Part shown: positions 32,530-44,056 of the stretch, piece by piece
Layout: every line of letters starts with the position of its first letter
Numbering within the stretch: position 1 is the first letter of the stretch
Assembly: GCA_948474755.1 (NCBI GenBank)
Contig: CAOLHI010000414.1
Span: 590,939 to 654,938 of the forward strand
Length of the DNA stretch: 64,000 bases
DNA from: Ctenosaura bakeri
Lineage: Eukaryota > Chordata > Lepidosauria > Squamata > Iguanidae
Direction of reading: 5' to 3'
Made by a program: the position numbers and the translations under genes
The notes under the pieces: model-generated
The model's input: the letters and a program-made list of their open reading frames with translations, nothing else
Databases searched by the model: none
Told to the model about the DNA's origin: nothing

Positions 32530-32732
32530 AGAGCCACTGTGATATAGCGGTCTGAGCCCTGGACTATGACTACGGAAATCTACTGAGTGACCCTGGGCAA
32601 GTCATGCTCCCAGCCTCAAAAGAAGGCAAAGGCAACCCCACTCTGAAAAAATCTTGCCAAGAAAATCCTATGATAGGTTCACCTTAGAGTTGCCATAGGT
32701 TGGAAAAAACTTGGCACACAACACCAACACCA
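32530..32732 (+). mobile_element. tRNA-derived squamate SINE
   Basis: GAGCCACTGTGATATAGCGG head, CCCTGGACTATGACTAC with part of box B deleted, CTGAGTGACCCTGGGCAAGTC, GGTTCACCTTAGAGTTGCC and an (AACACC) tail. An internal deletion lies near 32570. Confidence 0.88.
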
Positions 32733-33836
32733 ACTCTCTCTGACCAGCAATCATAGTAGCATTTGAAATCAGTGTTTACTCAGCAGGGCTCTCAGTCTGA
32801 GACCCACAGCACTTGGCAGGGGCTAGGCAAATGGTAAGACCTACAAGAGAACAACATTGCCCTGGGCTATTACTGTACTAGGAGGAAGAGTAACGTCTGG
32901 ACATCTTTCTAAACACATGTAGGCAGCAGAATGATTAGCCATTAATACAATCAAAATGTTTTCCTAATTTTACACATGTAATTTTATTTTACAAGAGAAG
33001 TTTTAAAAAACAAGCAATGAAAAAGTATAACATCACATAACAGCATAGCAGGAGCACTAGCTGAGAAGAAGAAAGAAAAGTTTAAAAAAGGAGCTTTCCA
33101 ACTGCTGGGAAATTCAGGACATGGAAGTTATGCGGCCAAATCAACATCACACACACACACACAGTGCTTGCATCTCTGTATGACTTGAATAGAACGAGAA
33201 ATTTGAAAGGCTTCCACTTTTTCTTACATCCCAGATATGAAGAGTAATTTTTTCTATAATTTAATGATTCATGCAGTAAAGTAGCAGTGAAAGGATGCTC
33301 TCAAAATTCATTTTTTAAAATAATCGTGCTCATTCCACCCTCAAAGGGTATGACAAATTCCTATTAAACAAAGATCTTAACCAGCTCCATGTAATGGGAG
33401 ACTCAAAGCTGAGCCATACAGAGTTTCAACAGGAGCTTAGGGAGCCCTTAATCTGAGTGGGGCTGGACTTGCCAGACCTTCCATGACCTGGCATGACACC
33501 AAAGTCCTCGTGGCACACTGTGTCAGCAGTCAGGAAGATTTTAAAGCTGGTGATCCAGACAGCCGCTTCTCAGCACAGTAAAAACCCACATGGATATTTC
33601 TAACAATAATGTAAATTAGCAGTATTTTCCAGTGGAAATACACTTGCCTTACATTTATTTATATTACCTTGTATTTATTTATAAGTAACAGTTCAAAAAA
33701 CAGTTCAAAAAGCTAAACATAAATTTATGTATCAATCACTATATTGCTGCTGGGTGACCCTGGGCAACTACTGCACCCTAGTTAAAAAATAGATGAAAAT
33801 TATTCTACTAAAAAGCAGCTTTCAGTTGAGTCTGTG
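32733..33836. other. AT-rich stretch, no gene seen
   Basis: A short (CA)n lies at 33150-33163. No element recognised apart from that. Confidence 0.4.
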
Positions 33837-33965
33837 AAGAACTTGGAAACATTATTTTTTTGGTGGTGGGGGGAACAATTCCCAGAATCTCCAACCAGCA
33901 TAACCAATGCTCAAATTGATTGAGAGATTCTGAGATTTATGCTCCAAAATTTTCTCCAAGCTTTG
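33837..33965. mobile_element. hAT-type hairpin MITE
   Basis: GAACTTGGAAACATTATTTTTTTGG and ATTCCCAGAATCTCC on the left, AGATTCTGAGATTTATGCTCCAAAATTTTCTCCAAGC on the right. A worn copy of the CAGAGCTTGG family with an insertion of G-rich sequence in the left arm. Confidence 0.6.
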
Positions 33966-35110
33966 TGCATGTGTTGATCTTTGGACCTTTGAAGGAAAAT
34001 GTTAAATGGGGCTCTGATGATTGCTTTATTAAGATCTGAAAGGGTGTCTGGCGCATTACCCATATCACTCTGGGCACTCTGACCCATCAACCTCTCCTCT
34101 TGAGTTAGGATATTGTTCAGACTTGTACACACTATGGTTATCATTTTCTGCATATGGTGATAACTGTGTCACTGGCTCCAACCACGCACAATGCCTGACC
34201 TTCATAAAAGTGGTTAGAATGTGCACAGTGTGACCTCTGTACAAAAGAGGAAACAGCATAATCAGCACATCCCAATTTTTTTCTGTCTCTTGTGCCACTA
34301 TTGTTGCTCCCATCTATGCATGTAGGTCATGCTCTACCTGAAACATGAAGGACAAGTACACAAAGGCAGGAATCATAATCTATCCCACTATTTATGCATA
34401 AGGTACACATCTGCACAAAACTGTGATATTTAACAAGGTCAGTTTGCTTCACAACAATTAGATTAGGCTAAAAGATAATGGTATACTCAGCTCTGTCTAG
34501 TCAAGTATCTCATTAAGTAAGGATAAAGTTGAATCTCCCATAAACCTAAACAACACTACTTCCATTGCACAGGACTTAGCTCCTATCTCCTAACCAGAAG
34601 CTTCACTTCTGCATTACAGTTCATGAGCCTTAAGTATTTATGAAGTTATGAAACTCCATGCATGTCACATAACCATAGAGTGAAGCCATCTCTAAAACAT
34701 TCAAGTCTTAGATATGGAATACAATGTTCACAAAGGAATGCCGTAAGCATAACCTGAGGCTATGTGGTTAAACGGCTAGAATGTTGGTGTTGCACAGAAG
34801 ATATTAAGGTTCAAAACAATCCTGCTTGAGAACTTGTACAGCTCGTTGAATTACAGATTCATATGTAATTCATTGAGCTACAGTCATATTTCACCTTCCA
34901 CATCTAAAACTTTACCATCTTTACAATCTTCATAGCAAGTGCAATCATTATTTGAAATTTTCTGTGTCACCTAATATCACTATTCACAGCTGCTTTCAGC
35001 TCACTAACAACATTACCAAATAGAATAACTAATAGTATAGCAGCTATATCACACTGCAACCTAATAAAACCCTTTCAGAAAACAGACAAGAGATTTTAAA
35101 GCAATGGGTC
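33966..35110. other. AT-rich stretch, no gene seen
   Basis: At about 34755-34835 a sequence with GTGGTTAAACGGCTAGAATGTTGG and GGTTCAAAACAATCC could be a worn SINE head. Minus-strand frames at 33911-34313 are unrecognised. Confidence 0.4.
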
Positions 35111-35358
35111 TGTGTGTGTGTACGTGCACGCATGTGTGCATGTGCCTTCAAGTCACATGTCAACTTATGGTGATTCCATGAATTTCATAAAGTTTTCTTA
35201 GGCAAGGAATGCTCTCAAATGATCTTACCAGTTCCTTCTTCTGGAATATAGCCTACAGCACCTGCTATTTGTTGGCTGGCCTATCTCCCACTGAAGCACA
35301 AACCAGGGTTGACCCTGTTTAGCTTCTAAGACCAGACAGGATCTGTTTCTTTTAGGCC
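35111..35358 (-). mobile_element. 5S-Sauria SINE, antisense
   Basis: A (TG)n edge, then GCCTTCAAGTCACATGTCAAC, CCATGAATTTCATAAAGTTTTC (complement of the tail), then CCTACAGCACCTGCTATTTG and AAACCAGGGTTGACCCTG (complement of the 5S head). Nearly complete. Confidence 0.88.
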
Positions 35359-35394
35359 CTACATGGGTCTTTAGAGCCCATTTATAGTCCTGCA

Positions 35395-35852
35395 GTCATG
35401 CGCATTTCAATTGGAACAATGCATGATGCAAAGTTCTACAGACATGGGGCAACTGCCCACCACCCTGATTAATCTCACACCAACCTGATTAATCTCACAG
35501 GTGGACAAAGAAGTAGGGCCTCCAAGGCTTAAGCTATGTGGGAGCAGATACGGGTGAAAGCCTCCATGCACCCCAGTCAGGCGTTCCAACTGTCCAAAAC
35601 AATACTTGGGTGGATGTATTTTGCACTGAATTTTACAGTGTCTATAAAGGTACGTCATTGCAGAACACACTGCGATAGTCCTCCCTGGATGTCACTAATG
35701 CATAGATAACTGAGTGAAAGCCCATTCTCTGCACACAGGTTTGTAGTTGGTCTACACTGATAAATTACATTCCTGGTCACTGCTTCTATCTGAGCTTCCA
35801 AAGTGAGAGCCAAGTCGAGAAAGATACCCAGCCTGCATACTTGGTCCTTCAC
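35395..35852 (-). pseudogene. L2-type LINE reverse-transcriptase remnant
   Basis: The minus-strand frame at 35655-35852 reads RLGIFLDLALTLEAQIEAV, which follows the L2-clade ORF2 pattern LGVxLDSxLSLEAQVxAV located C-terminal to the catalytic reverse-transcriptase core. A second frame, 35407-35670, carries the next segment, so at least one frameshift separates them. The catalytic YxDD region is not in the fragment. It is followed immediately by a SINE head. The parent would reverse-transcribe LINE RNA, and this copy is dead. Confidence 0.75.
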
Positions 35853-35921
35853 AGCACGGAATCAAACCCTGGTCTCTAGTGTCATAGCCCAATGTTCAAA
35901 CCACTACACCACACTGGCTTG
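35853..35921 (-). mobile_element. SINE head fragment, antisense
   Basis: GGAATCAAACCCTGGTCTCTAG and CAAACCACTACACCACACTGGC are the reverse complement of the tRNA-derived SINE head. Body and tail are absent. Confidence 0.8.
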
Positions 35922-36507
35922 CAGATAATATACACATACACAGGTGTGTGTGCGTGCGCATGCACATGTATATAGCAAAAGGTGCCCATGCAGCAAAATA
36001 AATATGCATGAAGCAAGAGGTGCCCATGCAGCAAAGTTTATAAATAGATCTCAAGTCAGCTAGCATCACTGCCAGATTAACAGGAAAGGACACTTTGACA
36101 GTTCATTACATTATTTTGTGTAGTGCTTAAGAGAAGCATAATTAAGTCTCCATTTTGGCTTATGAGGGAAGGAAGATCTCTACACCTGCAAGATGCTTAC
36201 TGCAGCAAAGGAAACTGAGCTTACTTCCAGGTGAGACTTTCAAACACAAATATTTCTCCATTAAAGGAGAAATACTTCAGGATTTAGTTATACGCAGGAC
36301 TGGGTTAACACAGTCTCATAAAAGAACGACTTATTGCAACACTTCATCTTACTTGAAACCCTGGATTTGTTCATCTTTAATTCATCTCTTGAAATTGTCA
36401 ACAAATCAGAGGTCTGAAACAAGCAGACCAAATCAATGACCCCTTGCAAGACTAGGTACCAAGGGATCGGAAAGACTGAAACCTCTAGAGATACATTGCC
36501 TAGAGGT
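35922..36507. other. Stretch with no gene seen
   Basis: A short local duplication (GGTGCCCATGCAGCAAA at 35981 and 36021) is visible. A TG/CG-alternating patch lies at about 35944-35965. No gene recognised. Confidence 0.4.
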
Positions 36508-36645
36508 ACACAACAGGGAGGGGAAACATGTGACTTTCTAAATGTTGTTGGACTACAACTCCCATGGGCCTGAGCCAGCATAGTCAATGCTGAGGCTTTA
36601 TGGGAGCTACAGTCCATCAACATCTGGCAAGTCAAACAGTTTCTA
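36508..36645. mobile_element. hAT-type hairpin MITE
   Basis: CAACAGGGAGGGGAAACATG and GTTGTTGGACTACAACTCCCATGGG on the left, TATGGGAGCTACAGTCCATCAACATC on the right, form the hairpin family with CAGGGGTGG-type ends that is common in reptiles. Confidence 0.7.
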
Positions 36646-36869
36646 TTCCTAATACAGAAAATACTGCGCTAGGAAGAAGAGGCAGCTGCCTGTGTTTTCA
36701 CTGGGGGTTATCAAGTATGGATAATCCAGCCAACAGGTTTTATTTTATAGACTGATTCATATTCTGCCTTGCTCCCAACATGGGGCCCATGCCATGTGCA
36801 ATGCTCCTTGCAAAACCAAGCTGTTACACAGGAGTGACTGTGTTAAGTAAGGCTGAGCTGCTGAGGTAG

Positions 36870-37150
36870 CTGCCACAAACCAAAGGACCAAAACTTCACA
36901 GTGGGTTAGCTCAGAACTGGGCCTCGCTACACAGGGAGGCCAGATTGGCTCCCTTCCTGGGCATTCTTACTCCAGCAGGCAAAGGCAAGTTTTCAGCTGC
37001 TGCGGAAGAAGTTTTTAACACATTGGTGCTATGGTTTTTTAAACTGCTTTTAAACTCAATAGTGTTTTAATATTTTAATTGGCTTAATTATATTATAGTT
37101 TCTTGGTCTGTTTTCATCTGTGCCTGTCTGCCGTTTTGTTCTAGGCTACC
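36870..37150 (+). mobile_element. L2-type LINE 3' end
   Basis: CTCCAGCAGGCAAAGGCAAGTTTTCAGCTGC corresponds to the end of the L2 frame, followed by a T-rich 3' UTR (TTTTTTAAACTGCTTTTAAACTC, GTGTTTTAATATTTTAATTGGC). An antisense LINE 3' end may also lie at 36735-36800. Confidence 0.5.
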
Positions 37151-37323
37151 TTTAGCTTCAGCCCTAGGAGAAAGATCAGACAAAACATTCCCCAAAATTG
37201 TTGTTTCTTTTTGATTTTATGACCAGGACAAATGGCAGTGGTCATCGGGGCATGGGAAAATGGCACACAGTATACTTGTACCATGCTTTTGATCAGTCCT
37301 ATCCTTATGTCATTGCATTGAAA

Positions 37324-37532
37324 CACCCTAAAGGCACCAGATCCCATCTTGGAAGCTAAGCAGAGTCAGCCTTGATTAATACTTAGATGGGAGACTACCA
37401 AAAAATACCAGGTGCTGTAGGTTATACTTCAGAGGAAGAAATTGGCAAAACTACCTCTGAGTATTCTTTGATTAAGAAAACCCTATGAAATTCATGGGTT
37501 GCCATAAGATGACAGGGAACTTGAATGCATAT
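37324..37532 (+). mobile_element. 5S-Sauria SINE
   Basis: ACCCTAAAGGCACCAGATCCC, TTGGAAGCTAAGCAGAGTCAGC, AGGTGCTGTAGGTTATAC and the tail AACCCTATGAAATTCATGGG-TTGCCATAAGATGACAGG. A small deletion removes GTCTGATC from the 5S head. Confidence 0.9.
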
Positions 37533-37861
37533 GCATACCTGTCCTTATGTCAATATGTCTACTACTGGAAGGAAAGGAAAACAAAATGGAATGACACATT
37601 CAATACAACATGTAGTTTGGTCTTGGATTCACAGAGGATTGAAATGTTTAGGTCAATCTCCCCCGTTAACACAGAGCTCAGCTTACAGTAAGTCATCCAG
37701 ACCTCCTCAATATAGTGAAAAACTATTTCAGAAAGTAAAAAGCTGGACAACTGCTTCTCGCAAAAGATATCAGACCAGTTAATTTCCCTTAGCAACAAGA
37801 CGCTCACAACAGACAGCTGCAGGTCCCCTTCGGCAGGATGCAGAAAGCCTGATTCCTTCAC
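37533..37861. other. Stretch with no gene seen
   Basis: Three overlapping frames on both strands (37485-37861) show no recognised protein. No repeat assigned. Confidence 0.35.
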
Positions 37862-38275
37862 GTAGGAACATTATGCCCATAAAAGCATAAGAAGAGCACT
37901 GCTGGATCAGGCCAAAATGTGGCCAAAGAGTTGCCTATGGAAAACGCATGAAGAGGACATAAGCACAACTGCCTCCTTGTGTTCAGATTTCTCAGCAGTT
38001 GATGCTCAGAAGCATGTTGCCTCTGGTATATGAGGGAATATATGTCCATCATGATATAGAGTCACTGACGGCCTTCTCCTCCATGAATTTGACAAACCTT
38101 TTTAAAGCTGCCCAAATTGGTGGCCATCACTACACCGTGGCAATGAATTGCATGTGAAAGAACATTTCCTTTTAATTGTCCTGAATTGCCCTCCATTCAT
38201 TTTCAGCAGATGACTTTGGAAGTTCAAATAGCATAGATGGGAGGCCTTTTCCCAGTCACTTTCTCCACATTGTGC
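37862..38275 (+). mobile_element. Common reptilian interspersed repeat (unnamed here)
   Basis: AAAGCATAAGAAGAGCACTGCTGGATCAGGCC, TCCTCCATGAATTTG, TTTTTAAAGCTGCCCAAATTGGTGGCCATCACTAC and TTCCTTTTAATTGTCCTGAATTGCC follow, in order, a repeat I know from many reptile loci. I cannot name its class from sequence alone. No coding frame. Confidence 0.55.
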
Positions 38276-38279
38276 ACAA

Positions 38280-38612
38280 TTTCTATCATTCTGTTGTTTA
38301 TTTCTTTATTTTATCTGAAGTATTACTATATCACTTCCCAGGCCACAAGGGCTCCTGAGGCGATGAACAAATAAAAAGCAAGTAAACCAATACAAAAATA
38401 AAAGCATTTTTAAAACACACTAAAATACCCTTTAAAAACTAAAAGCAGTCTAAAAACAAGCATAGAATCCAGTTTTGAAACAGCTAAAAAAGCAATTTCA
38501 AACACTGAATGAATGCCATGCAGAACGGCACTGATTTGGCTGCTCACCAGAACCTTAAAAAAGATGGAGTCAGCCAGCTTAGGTAGGGAGCTCCACAACT
38601 GAGGTGCTGCTA
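38280..38612 (-). mobile_element. L2-type LINE, antisense 3' part
   Basis: GTAGGGAGCTCCACAACTGAGGTGCTGCTAC is the complement of the degenerate FSVAAPRLWNSLP codons, preceded on the left by A-rich, AAAAC-containing sequence that would be the 3' UTR. No intact frame. Confidence 0.5.
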
Positions 38613-38618
38613 CAGGGA

Positions 38619-38747
38619 AAGTTGGGTGGGGAGGATGGAGTACATTTTAATGTTTTAATGTATTTATATATTTTTGTAATGCTGCCTCGATCCACTGGGA
38701 GAGGCGGGATAAAAATAAATTTTATTATTATTATTATTATTAAAGTC
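38619..38747 (+). mobile_element. LINE-type 3' terminal fragment
   Basis: Near-identical in wording to 7561-7686: GTTTTAATGTATTTATATA, TTTTTGTAATGCTGCCTCGATCC, GGGAGAGGCGGGATAAAAATAAA and a (TTA)n tail. Low divergence between the two copies suggests a younger family. Confidence 0.75.
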
Positions 38748-40300
38748 CTGTTACATGTGCTCACCAACCTAACTTCACAAAGTGTTGGGCAACAGGGCTT
38801 CCCCCGAAGATCTCAGATTTCTGTCAGGCTTGTGTCCTGTGCCCTCCTTTTCTCATCCTTTTCTTCTCACCTAAAGAGATCCTAAACAGAACATTAAGTC
38901 AACTGTTCTTCATAGGCGAGTTGCTCCTGGCCAGATGTTTCTAAGGTCCCCCAAAGGGCCTACAGTTTTCTCCTCTAATCACCTGTACCAATGGCCCAGT
39001 GAACAATAAACCACATTCTGACCCTCAGTTTCCAGCTTGAGACCCCGGTATCGTATATTTGAATTATATTTCAACCAGAACCTCAATTCCTGCAGGCATT
39101 ATTCCACTGGGCACATGGCCCACTACCCATATTTACTTTTTAGCCTATGAAGGAATAGGAAGGGAGATGACCTATTCTAAGGAGCAGCACAGAGCAGCAT
39201 TTGGCAAACAGAGCCTTGGAATCCAAGAGATGTCCCTTACTCTCAAACCATTCCAACAAAGCTAAAAATAGCCTTGGCTGTTCTGTTATGAAATTCAGCG
39301 TTCCTGGTTTGAGAGGATGGGGCGAGTGCTGAGCCTTTAGATAGTACAGCCGACATCACTGCATTTTAAAAATAGCCACCCAAGTTTTTTAAAAATAGAC
39401 CACATAAAAGGCGGGGGGTATGTGTGAAAAAGAATCGCAGACCACACCAACATTTCTGTGTACTGTGTGCAAAATCACTTCCAGCCAAAGTCAACCTGCT
39501 CCATGCTCTACTCATCCTTCTACGCTCTTTTTCTGTTTCCTATCTCCTGGGGAAAAAACGCTGTAAAATGCAATACTGTGCCTTGTAACAGATTATTACA
39601 TACTGTAATTAGTTATAACACAGACAGCAGTATCAAAATGTTCTCACCATAGGGATCTAACCTTTTGCATGCAGTAGAACATACATCCTCAGAATAAGTC
39701 AGAAATTAACTTTTGGCTCAAGAATTCTACACATCTACAGCAGTTGAATTTGGTCCTGACCAAATGGCACAGATATACAGCAGAAAGACCTGGCTGGGGC
39801 TAGTACAGTAGGGCTTGGAAATTTTACTGTTTTGTGACTACAATTCAGAATCCGAATTCAGAATTGTGGATCCACTCAACCAGAGCACAAGCCAACCACT
39901 CCCCAAACCCAGCAAGTGCATCATGAAGTCAATACTAGCACTTTGTGTCATTTTAGCAACATAGCACAATTCAAACAATGTTTAGAGATCTCCTCCTCTC
40001 TAATGCTGTGTTAAAAAAATGACCCTTCAGGCCTATACCAATGTCACTGATCCATTCCATGCAACTATTTGGATACAAAGGAGTCATGTTTCAGAGCCAA
40101 ACAATGAAAATGGAAACTCTAGTCATTGTGGTATACTGATAAAAAAATTCAATATTGGTTCTACAAAATAATCAATGTTTTAGCCCTTCTATATGGGAAG
40201 CACAAAAATGAAATTCCCCAAAATATATGCTGAAAACACAGACTGATACTCCGAAAGGTCCCATTTTACATCAAGACTTGAAAAACAGAAGCAGCTGTAC
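38748..40300. other. Stretch with no gene seen
   Basis: No repeat or exon recognised. Poly-T/poly-A runs occur around 39370-39400. Confidence 0.45.
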
Positions 40301-40303
40301 TAG

Positions 40304-40498
40304 GGCCATTTCCGCACTACACTGTTACAGCGCTATTATTCCACTTTCAACCTCCTGTGGAATTCTGGGGTTTGTAGTTTACTGAGGCCAAAGATCTCTC
40401 TGGCTGAGAATTCTTAAATGTCCCTCCCTAAACTACAAACCCCAGGATTCCATAGGATATTGAAACTGTGATAATAACAATGTAGAACAGAAATGGCC
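40304..40498. mobile_element. Palindromic MITE, Harbinger-like
   Basis: The 195-bp element begins GGCCATTTCCGCACTAC and ends GTAGAACAGAAATGGCC, flanked by TAG on both sides (40301-40303, 40499-40501). The arms read GGAATTCTGGGGTTTGTAG and CTACAAACCCCAGGATTCC. It aligns along its whole length with 11326-11527. Confidence 0.85.
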
Positions 40499-40659
40499 TA
40501 GGCTTGAGTATGACGACCCTTTTTTTCCCTCCTTGAGCCAGTGTGAAACTTTCCCATTCCTTTCCTCCTAACGTTACCCTGAAAATCTGTGGGTCCCAGA
40601 GGGACACCTCAACATGCTCCAAATGATGGGGAAAGTAAGCTCAACGGAGCACAAGCAAC

Positions 40660-41660
40660 AGCAATGCGAGAGGCAGGGTAACCTAGCGAGATCTTTTACC
40701 CAGTTTTCACAGGGTCAGGCTCAGTCAGAAATCACACAAAAAGGTCCAATGAATGACTTTATTGAACAGTAATAGCTCTCATCAACACAAACACTCACAC
40801 ATGCATCCAAGGGCTAAAAGAAATAAAAGAGTGGAAATAAGATAGAGGGATTGTTGAAGGATTTGTAGTTTGGGCGATACTGCACCTTTTTCTTGAAGTC
40901 CGTGGTCCAGGAAGCAGTGAAAGAAACGGAACCCAGCAAAGAGACGCTGAGAAGATCGCACGGCTATCAGGAGGGGGGACCAGTCAGTTGGTAGGACTGG
41001 GAGGCATCCTTTAAACTAGTCCAAAAACGGTGACTATCTGGGGGAAAATTTACCTTGAGGGCAAATCCTCTCCCGGGGAGAACAAAGGGGATGGCAATGG
41101 AAAACAACTTCACACCGGCACCTTCTTTGATATCAGAACATAACAAGGTGCTTTCCAAGTATCAGGATCTTCCACCGCTTTGAGGCTGCGGTGTGAGTTT
41201 CTGGAGATAGATTTGGCCTGATAAGATTTTATTGCTTCCAGTGCCCAACTTTATGGGAAAATTCTTACTCCCTTCAAGTTGGCTCCTTAAAGGTTGATCA
41301 CCTTTTGTCCACCGTGGTTTAGCACAGCTTGAGGTCTCCTGTGGCTACGTGACTGGGGAGTTTACTGGCCTGACCTGGTTCATTCAATCTTACAACTGTT
41401 ACTGCCTACGTGCTCATCTGGGTGACCTCTCTGGTCGCTTAGATTAACTTTTATATCAGAGTTGTAGACCCCGGGACAGGGTTTATCAAGGGGACAACAC
41501 CTAACCTGGCACAGCCCTGTGTGAAAAATCGCTTTCCGTTCTCCTACAAAGTGCAAATGCTTTTCACACACGCTCCAAGTCATCACTTATAACAAAAGCA
41601 CAAGGTCATGCCTATAGAATTTTTTGCTATATAGTCCATTGTGCAACCATCCATCATATT
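40660..41660 (-). mobile_element. Antisense LTR-like block with TATA and polyadenylation signals
   Basis: On the minus strand, TATAAAAG (complement at 41448-41455) lies some 690 bases upstream of AATAAAG (complement at 40757-40763). The sequence between is richer in G+C than its flanks and matches none of the SINE, LINE or MITE families here. The 63-codon frame inside (40967-41158) starts at a non-ATG codon and is unrecognised. A solo LTR of a retrotransposon is my first guess, but I could not fix TG/CA borders or a target duplication. A short host transcription unit is the alternative. Confidence 0.35.
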
Positions 41661-43755
41661 TAGCCTCCTGTTTTGTTTTTTTTTCAGTGAGGAATTTAGA
41701 TGTGTCAAGACACCCTTCACAACAAAGACACTAACATCTGCGACACAACAATGACACTAACATCTGCAAATATATGTGTTTTTAACATCACTTCTCCTGT
41801 GCACCTTGAAATTGCCTTCTTCCACATAAGAGAGTACAGACCTATAAACACTCTCTCTGCAGTGATAATGGACCATCTGGAGAGCCAAGAACAAGGTGAT
41901 GTTACAAGCTCCAGCTGACTTCCTTCAGTCTGAGCAGTGCATCATTCAGGTACCCTATTTCAGAGTCTTCAGTATTCAGCCATGCAGTCTCAGAACCCAC
42001 CTCTAACCCATCTGCCTGCCTTTTGACTCTCCACCAACTTCAGAGCAGCTGCCTCCATCACTGCATTCACAACGGATTGTTCATGTGGTACTTCATCTGA
42101 CACATTTTGGCTCCTCTCTTAATTCAGAGGAGAGAAAAAAAGATTTCACACTGGATTTTCATCAAAGTGCACACACCCTAAGCAAATCTTCCCTTGACCC
42201 CCCTTAAAGGTCATGTTATGTGCTTTAGGCTCGCATTTATGATAGCTATTCTCGGAGCATTTCTCCCTCTCTCACTGCAAGTCAAAAAGCATTCTGCCCA
42301 TAGCCAGAGGGGTTTTTTGTGTCAGTGTCAGAGGCACACCAATAGGAGGTTGATAACACAACTGACACACTGGCTCCAATAATCGCTGACCTGTATATAT
42401 CAAATGCTAATCAGTGACCCAGTTCCACTTCACAGACCTGGATTACTGCTACAGTTGATCTATTCAGGCTTCTCCATTTATTTCTAGGCAGGGGAGCAAT
42501 CAATGAAGGGGACTATTACTGTAAGAGATTATGCAACGCCAGACCCACTGAAGAGTAGCATCTATGTAATTGGCTATAAGTGATGAAATTTCAGTAGCCA
42601 AACAGGCTTTTGGACGCTAAAGGAAACAGAGATTAGACATGTGAAAGAAACAGGTCCACCTGCAACCATACAGACAAAGCAGGACAGTGTGTTATTTCAA
42701 AGGCATTGTTAAGACATATTACTTCTTAATCTCTATACACAGGCAGGTGAATAGTACAAACACTAACTCCATTTTAGGTGAACAAGATACTTTTGACAAA
42801 CATGGTTAACATCCTATTCCCCAAATTTTGTTTTTGCTAAAGGTTCTTTCTCATATACCTACATCTAAAGACACACTGAACACATACAATACCATATTAC
42901 AACAAATGTTTATATAGTTTTAATAAACTTCTTGGGAGCATTTAAAGTGTTTCACGTGTAGACTGACCAAAGAGCAGCTGCTATAGGGAGACAAAAACTT
43001 AATAAAAAAACAAAAAAAAAATCACGTAACATAAGGCATTATTAGTAGTATTACAAATGGAAAGCTGTGCTGATGGGAACATCCTTCCTCAGCTCCTCTA
43101 GTAAATGTATAACAGAAGTTAAATTTGAACCTGGTCTTTCCAAATTCACGGTCCATTTTCTTCTACACTCTTGTACCACAGTTCCTAATGCCTGAGAAGG
43201 CTTCTAGCTTTGGATTCAGAACACCTCTGAATCAGTCCATGTTATCTGTAATGAAAGGTACATGAATAATAAGGATGGGAAGGATGTCTACCTGAAGCAG
43301 CTAAGGGCCATTGTCAGTCAAGAATACTTAATACTAGTCTAGAAGTCTGACCAAGTATAAAGTAGATGGATATGCACATGAGTTGACACTCCTGGTAGCT
43401 GCTATGGAATCCCATGTGGCATAGTCCTACACTGCTGGGAAAAGTATGAACATGACTGGAGATAAATGAAAAACACAGGTCAGTCTTTCCACTTCACTTG
43501 TAACCTTCCTTCACCAGCGTGTCAGTTGGTCGCAACAGACCTACATGAGCATCTTTATCAAATGGCTGCAGTATTCACACATAATCCAGACAATTTTTAA
43601 ATTATGAATGTTGAAGTATTTTGATTTTTTAAAATAAGTATTGGTTTTATATGCTTTTTAAACTTACAGTATATGTTTTTAAGTGGTATTATGTGTCCTT
43701 GTACTTTAACTGTTGTTGCACTTTAATCTCATGTTGTATTTTAATCTGGTGTTCT
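41661..43755. other. Stretch with no gene seen
   Basis: GACACTAACATCTGC occurs twice, 26 bp apart (41727 and 41753). At about 43122-43180, TTTGAACCTGGTCTTTCC...TTCTACACTCTTGTACCAC looks like the antisense head of a tRNA-derived SINE. The rest is unassigned. Confidence 0.4.
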
Positions 43756-43998
43756 TTCCTTCCTTGGTAGGATCAGGTCTAATGGTTTCAAGAGGGTAGA
43801 TTTCAGTTAAACATTAGAAAGAACTTCTCTTCTTGGCAGTAAGAGTAATTCAACAATGGAAACAATTACCTAGAAAAAAGAGGCTAGACAGCTATCTGCT
43901 GGAGATGCCCTAGCTGGAGATCTTGCATTAAATGGGGTTGGACTCAATGGCCTACACTGCCCCTTCCAGTTCTATGGTTCTATGATTCTATGATCCAT
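43756..43998 (+). mobile_element. CR1 LINE 3' end
   Basis: TTTCAAGAGGGTAGATTTCAG, TAGAAAGAACTTCTCTTCTTGGC, GGGGTTGGACTCAATGGCC and the ending TTCTATGGTTCTATGATTCTATGATCC mark a CR1 3' UTR of about 240 bp with its octamer repeat. Confidence 0.85.
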
Positions 43999-44021
43999 AG
44001 GGGAAGGCAGGTAAGAAACAA

Positions 44022-44022
44022 G

Positions 44023-44055
<33 letters not shown>
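44022..44055. repeat. (TGA)n microsatellite
   Basis: About eleven GAT/TGA units, uninterrupted, just downstream of the CR1 octamer tail. Confidence 0.95.
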
Positions 44056-44056
<1 letters not shown>

